Assembly: GCA_003833135.1 (NCBI GenBank)
Contig: QZLH01000090.1
Coordinates: 156,362 to 175,320 of the forward strand
Origin: Oehlia diaphana
Taxonomy: Eukaryota > Glomeromycota > Glomeromycetes > Glomerales > Glomeraceae
DNA: 18,959 nucleotides
Direction of reading: 5' to 3'
Shown here: piece after piece, positions 17,916 to 18,959 of the stretch
How positions within the stretch are numbered: the first letter of the stretch is position 1
How the letters are laid out: the number at the start of each line of letters is the position of its first letter
Position numbers and translations under genes: made by a program
Notes under the pieces: model-generated
Databases searched by the model: none
The model's input: the letters and a program-made list of their open reading frames with translations, nothing else
What the model was told of the DNA's origin: nothing

Positions 17916-18328
17916 GAGGTTGTCTAAAGCGGGGACAAATCACATGACTTCGAAAAAAATTGTTTTCATAAAATAAAACTTTTTACCTTATATTCAGCCA
18001 TTCTAAACATACATCCTAAATGCATTTTTGCCTGCTCTGCAAGTTTACATAGAGCGCAGAGTAGGGTTTTGAATGCTGTTTTTGATTTATTTGACTTTTT
18101 CAATTTTGTTATCCATTTTTGGATATGATTGGTAAAGTTTCATTCATTCATATGTAAAGTCAAAAACAATATTCAAAATCCACTTTTTTTCCTTAAGTAA
18201 ACTTGCAAAGCAGATAAAAATACGCTTATATTATGATTTTAAAGTTTCTATTAATCTTTCTTTATAAAAAATTAATCTAATTAAAATTACACTGAATCAC
18301 ATGATTTGCCCCCGCTTTAGACGACCTC
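17916..18328. mobile_element. Foldback MITE, 413 bp, 8-bp target duplication
   Basis: The ends GAGGTTGTCTAAAGCGGGG and, at the right, CCCCGCTTTAGACGACCTC form terminal inverted repeats of about 35 bp that continue through CAAATCACATGA. The arms keep pairing inward: GCTCTGCAAGTTTACAT on the left matches GTAAACTTGCAAAGCAG on the right, and TTTTGAATGCTGTTTTTGA matches TCAAAAACAATATTCAAAA. Almost the whole element can therefore fold back on itself. It is flanked by the perfect duplication TTAATTTT. Eight-base duplications are made by hAT, P and Merlin superfamilies among others; the family is not identifiable from the ends alone. It encodes nothing convincing. Confidence 0.88.
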
Positions 18329-18336
18329 TTAATTTT
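18329..18336. repeat. Right target-site duplication of the foldback MITE
   Basis: TTAATTTT, identical to 17908-17915. The sequence that follows (CAGTTCAG then CCGTTCTGTAATT) belongs to the CACGTG repeat family, so this repeat was the insertion target. Confidence 0.85.
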
Positions 18337-18339
18337 TAC

Positions 18340-18425
18340 AGTTCAGCCGTTCTGTAATTCGCTGAGGGAATCTCTTGGCAAATCACGTGACTTTGATGAA
18401 TCCAGGTCGTTGAAACTTTGCCAGT
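18340..18425 (+). repeat. CACGTG-box repeat, copy 3 (interrupted by MITE)
   Basis: CAGTTCAG then CCGTTCTGTAATT, GGAATCTCTTGGC and AATCACGTGACTTTG (18381-18395), then AGGTCGTTGAAACTTTGCCA, follow the same order as copies 1 and 2. The left part is separated by the 413-bp foldback MITE inserted at TTAATTTT. Confidence 0.7.
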
Positions 18426-18868
18426 GCTGAGATTTGGCATGTAGTTGACAATTTTTTACTAAGTATTCCATTCACCATGCACTGCAATGACGTCTTTTGA
18501 TGGGTATACATGGTGTGCTTCGGTCCTATTCTGCTAGTCTGGCCTGTCTTAACGCTGAATGTTTTACAGTAAGGAATAATCTGCAAGGGATTTACAATTC
18601 CGAGATTAACAGTACTTGCATATAATAGAAGATTTCGCTAATTTCCGAAATGATCATATTTTCGCATGATTTTATTTGTTTTCCATTAACCGGTGTAATT
18701 TGCATTGTCCCAGAGGTAAATTGTATTAAAAAAACATAAATATGCTGGTAAACATGTATTTGTTTGAACACAACAAAAGTCAGAGTCAGGAATTCATTAA
18801 TATTAACTGTCTTACCCTAGGAGGGATCTTTGAAGATAGTAAAGATGTTAGCCGTAACTGTAATATTA
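18426..18868. other. Gene-free AT-rich stretch
   Basis: Nothing recognised apart from CCCTAGGAGGG at about 18815-18825. Confidence 0.4.
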
Positions 18869-18869
18869 A

Positions 18870-18903
18870 GACACAGTGTCGTATGTAATAGGTTGCAACC
18901 TAT
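18870..18903. repeat. Two adjacent palindromes
   Basis: GACAC, A, GTGTC (18870-18880) is followed by the perfect 16-bp palindrome ATAGGTTGCAACCTAT (18888-18903). Confidence 0.5.
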
Positions 18904-18921
18904 CTACATTAAAAAGCAAAA

Positions 18922-18959
18922 GTTGTAATGCTGTAATTAGGTTGTAATGCCATAATTAG
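18922..18959 (+). repeat. Tandem repeat, 19-bp unit, cut by the window end
   Basis: GTTGTAATGCTGTAATTAG and GTTGTAATGCCATAATTAG differ at two bases and run to the last base; further units may follow outside the window. Confidence 0.65.

Noticed and set aside
17794..17976. 60-codon ORF
   Set aside because: It crosses the target duplication and the end of the 413-bp MITE, so it is a by-product of the insertion.

Overview
This window is AT-rich (roughly two-thirds A+T by eye), gene-poor and packed with short inverted and dispersed repeats. It shows no operons, Shine-Dalgarno-spaced gene runs, rRNA or convincing tRNA, so it looks like intergenic DNA of a large, AT-rich eukaryotic nuclear genome. 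A KCTD-type BTB protein, intronless reading frames and abundant CACGTG-bearing repeats would fit a filamentous fungus, for example an arbuscular mycorrhizal one. That assignment is an inference and was not tested.

Layout. Bases 1-4 kb hold almost nothing: one GTTAC-type inverted repeat (341-401), one small MITE hairpin (2590-2626) and no credible gene. From 3.9 to 6.4 kb come stem-loops sharing the 13-mer GGTACGAAGTAGA and two copies of a repeat with paired AATCACGTGACTTTG boxes. From 6.5 to 11.5 kb the sequence is dominated by a decayed repeat whose core is ATCGTTACCAAATATAT; its strand polarity flips near 9.3-9.6 kb. Inside this zone are small MITEs and a recurring hairpin module (loop TCTTGT on one strand). 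From 11.9 to 13.7 kb there is a 15-bp perfect inverted repeat, a 13-bp minisatellite, a compact three-way-junction-like fold and a set of degenerate larger repeats.

Genes. Two reading frames are longer than chance would explain. One is an unrecognised 172-residue ORF (14241-14759). The other is a 205-residue BTB/T1-domain protein (16101-16718). The BTB frame ends at a TGA but stays open for 51 more codons that look like a second copy of the helix-strand-strand unit just before the stop, followed 15 bases later by AATAAA. The likeliest reading is a recent nonsense mutation in an otherwise preserved gene, with stop-codon readthrough as the alternative.

Mobile DNA around the BTB gene. A 121-bp Tc1/mariner-like MITE with TA ends lies 304 bp upstream (15676-15796). 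A 375-bp relative in the same orientation lies downstream (17339-17713), enlarged by two insertions. A 413-bp foldback MITE with a perfect 8-bp target duplication (17916-18328) has landed in a copy of the CACGTG repeat. The main novel theme is a population of very small hairpins, several with GAA or TCTTGT loops, that sit exactly where one copy of a repeat is longer than its sister copy. That suggests the hairpins themselves are or were mobile.
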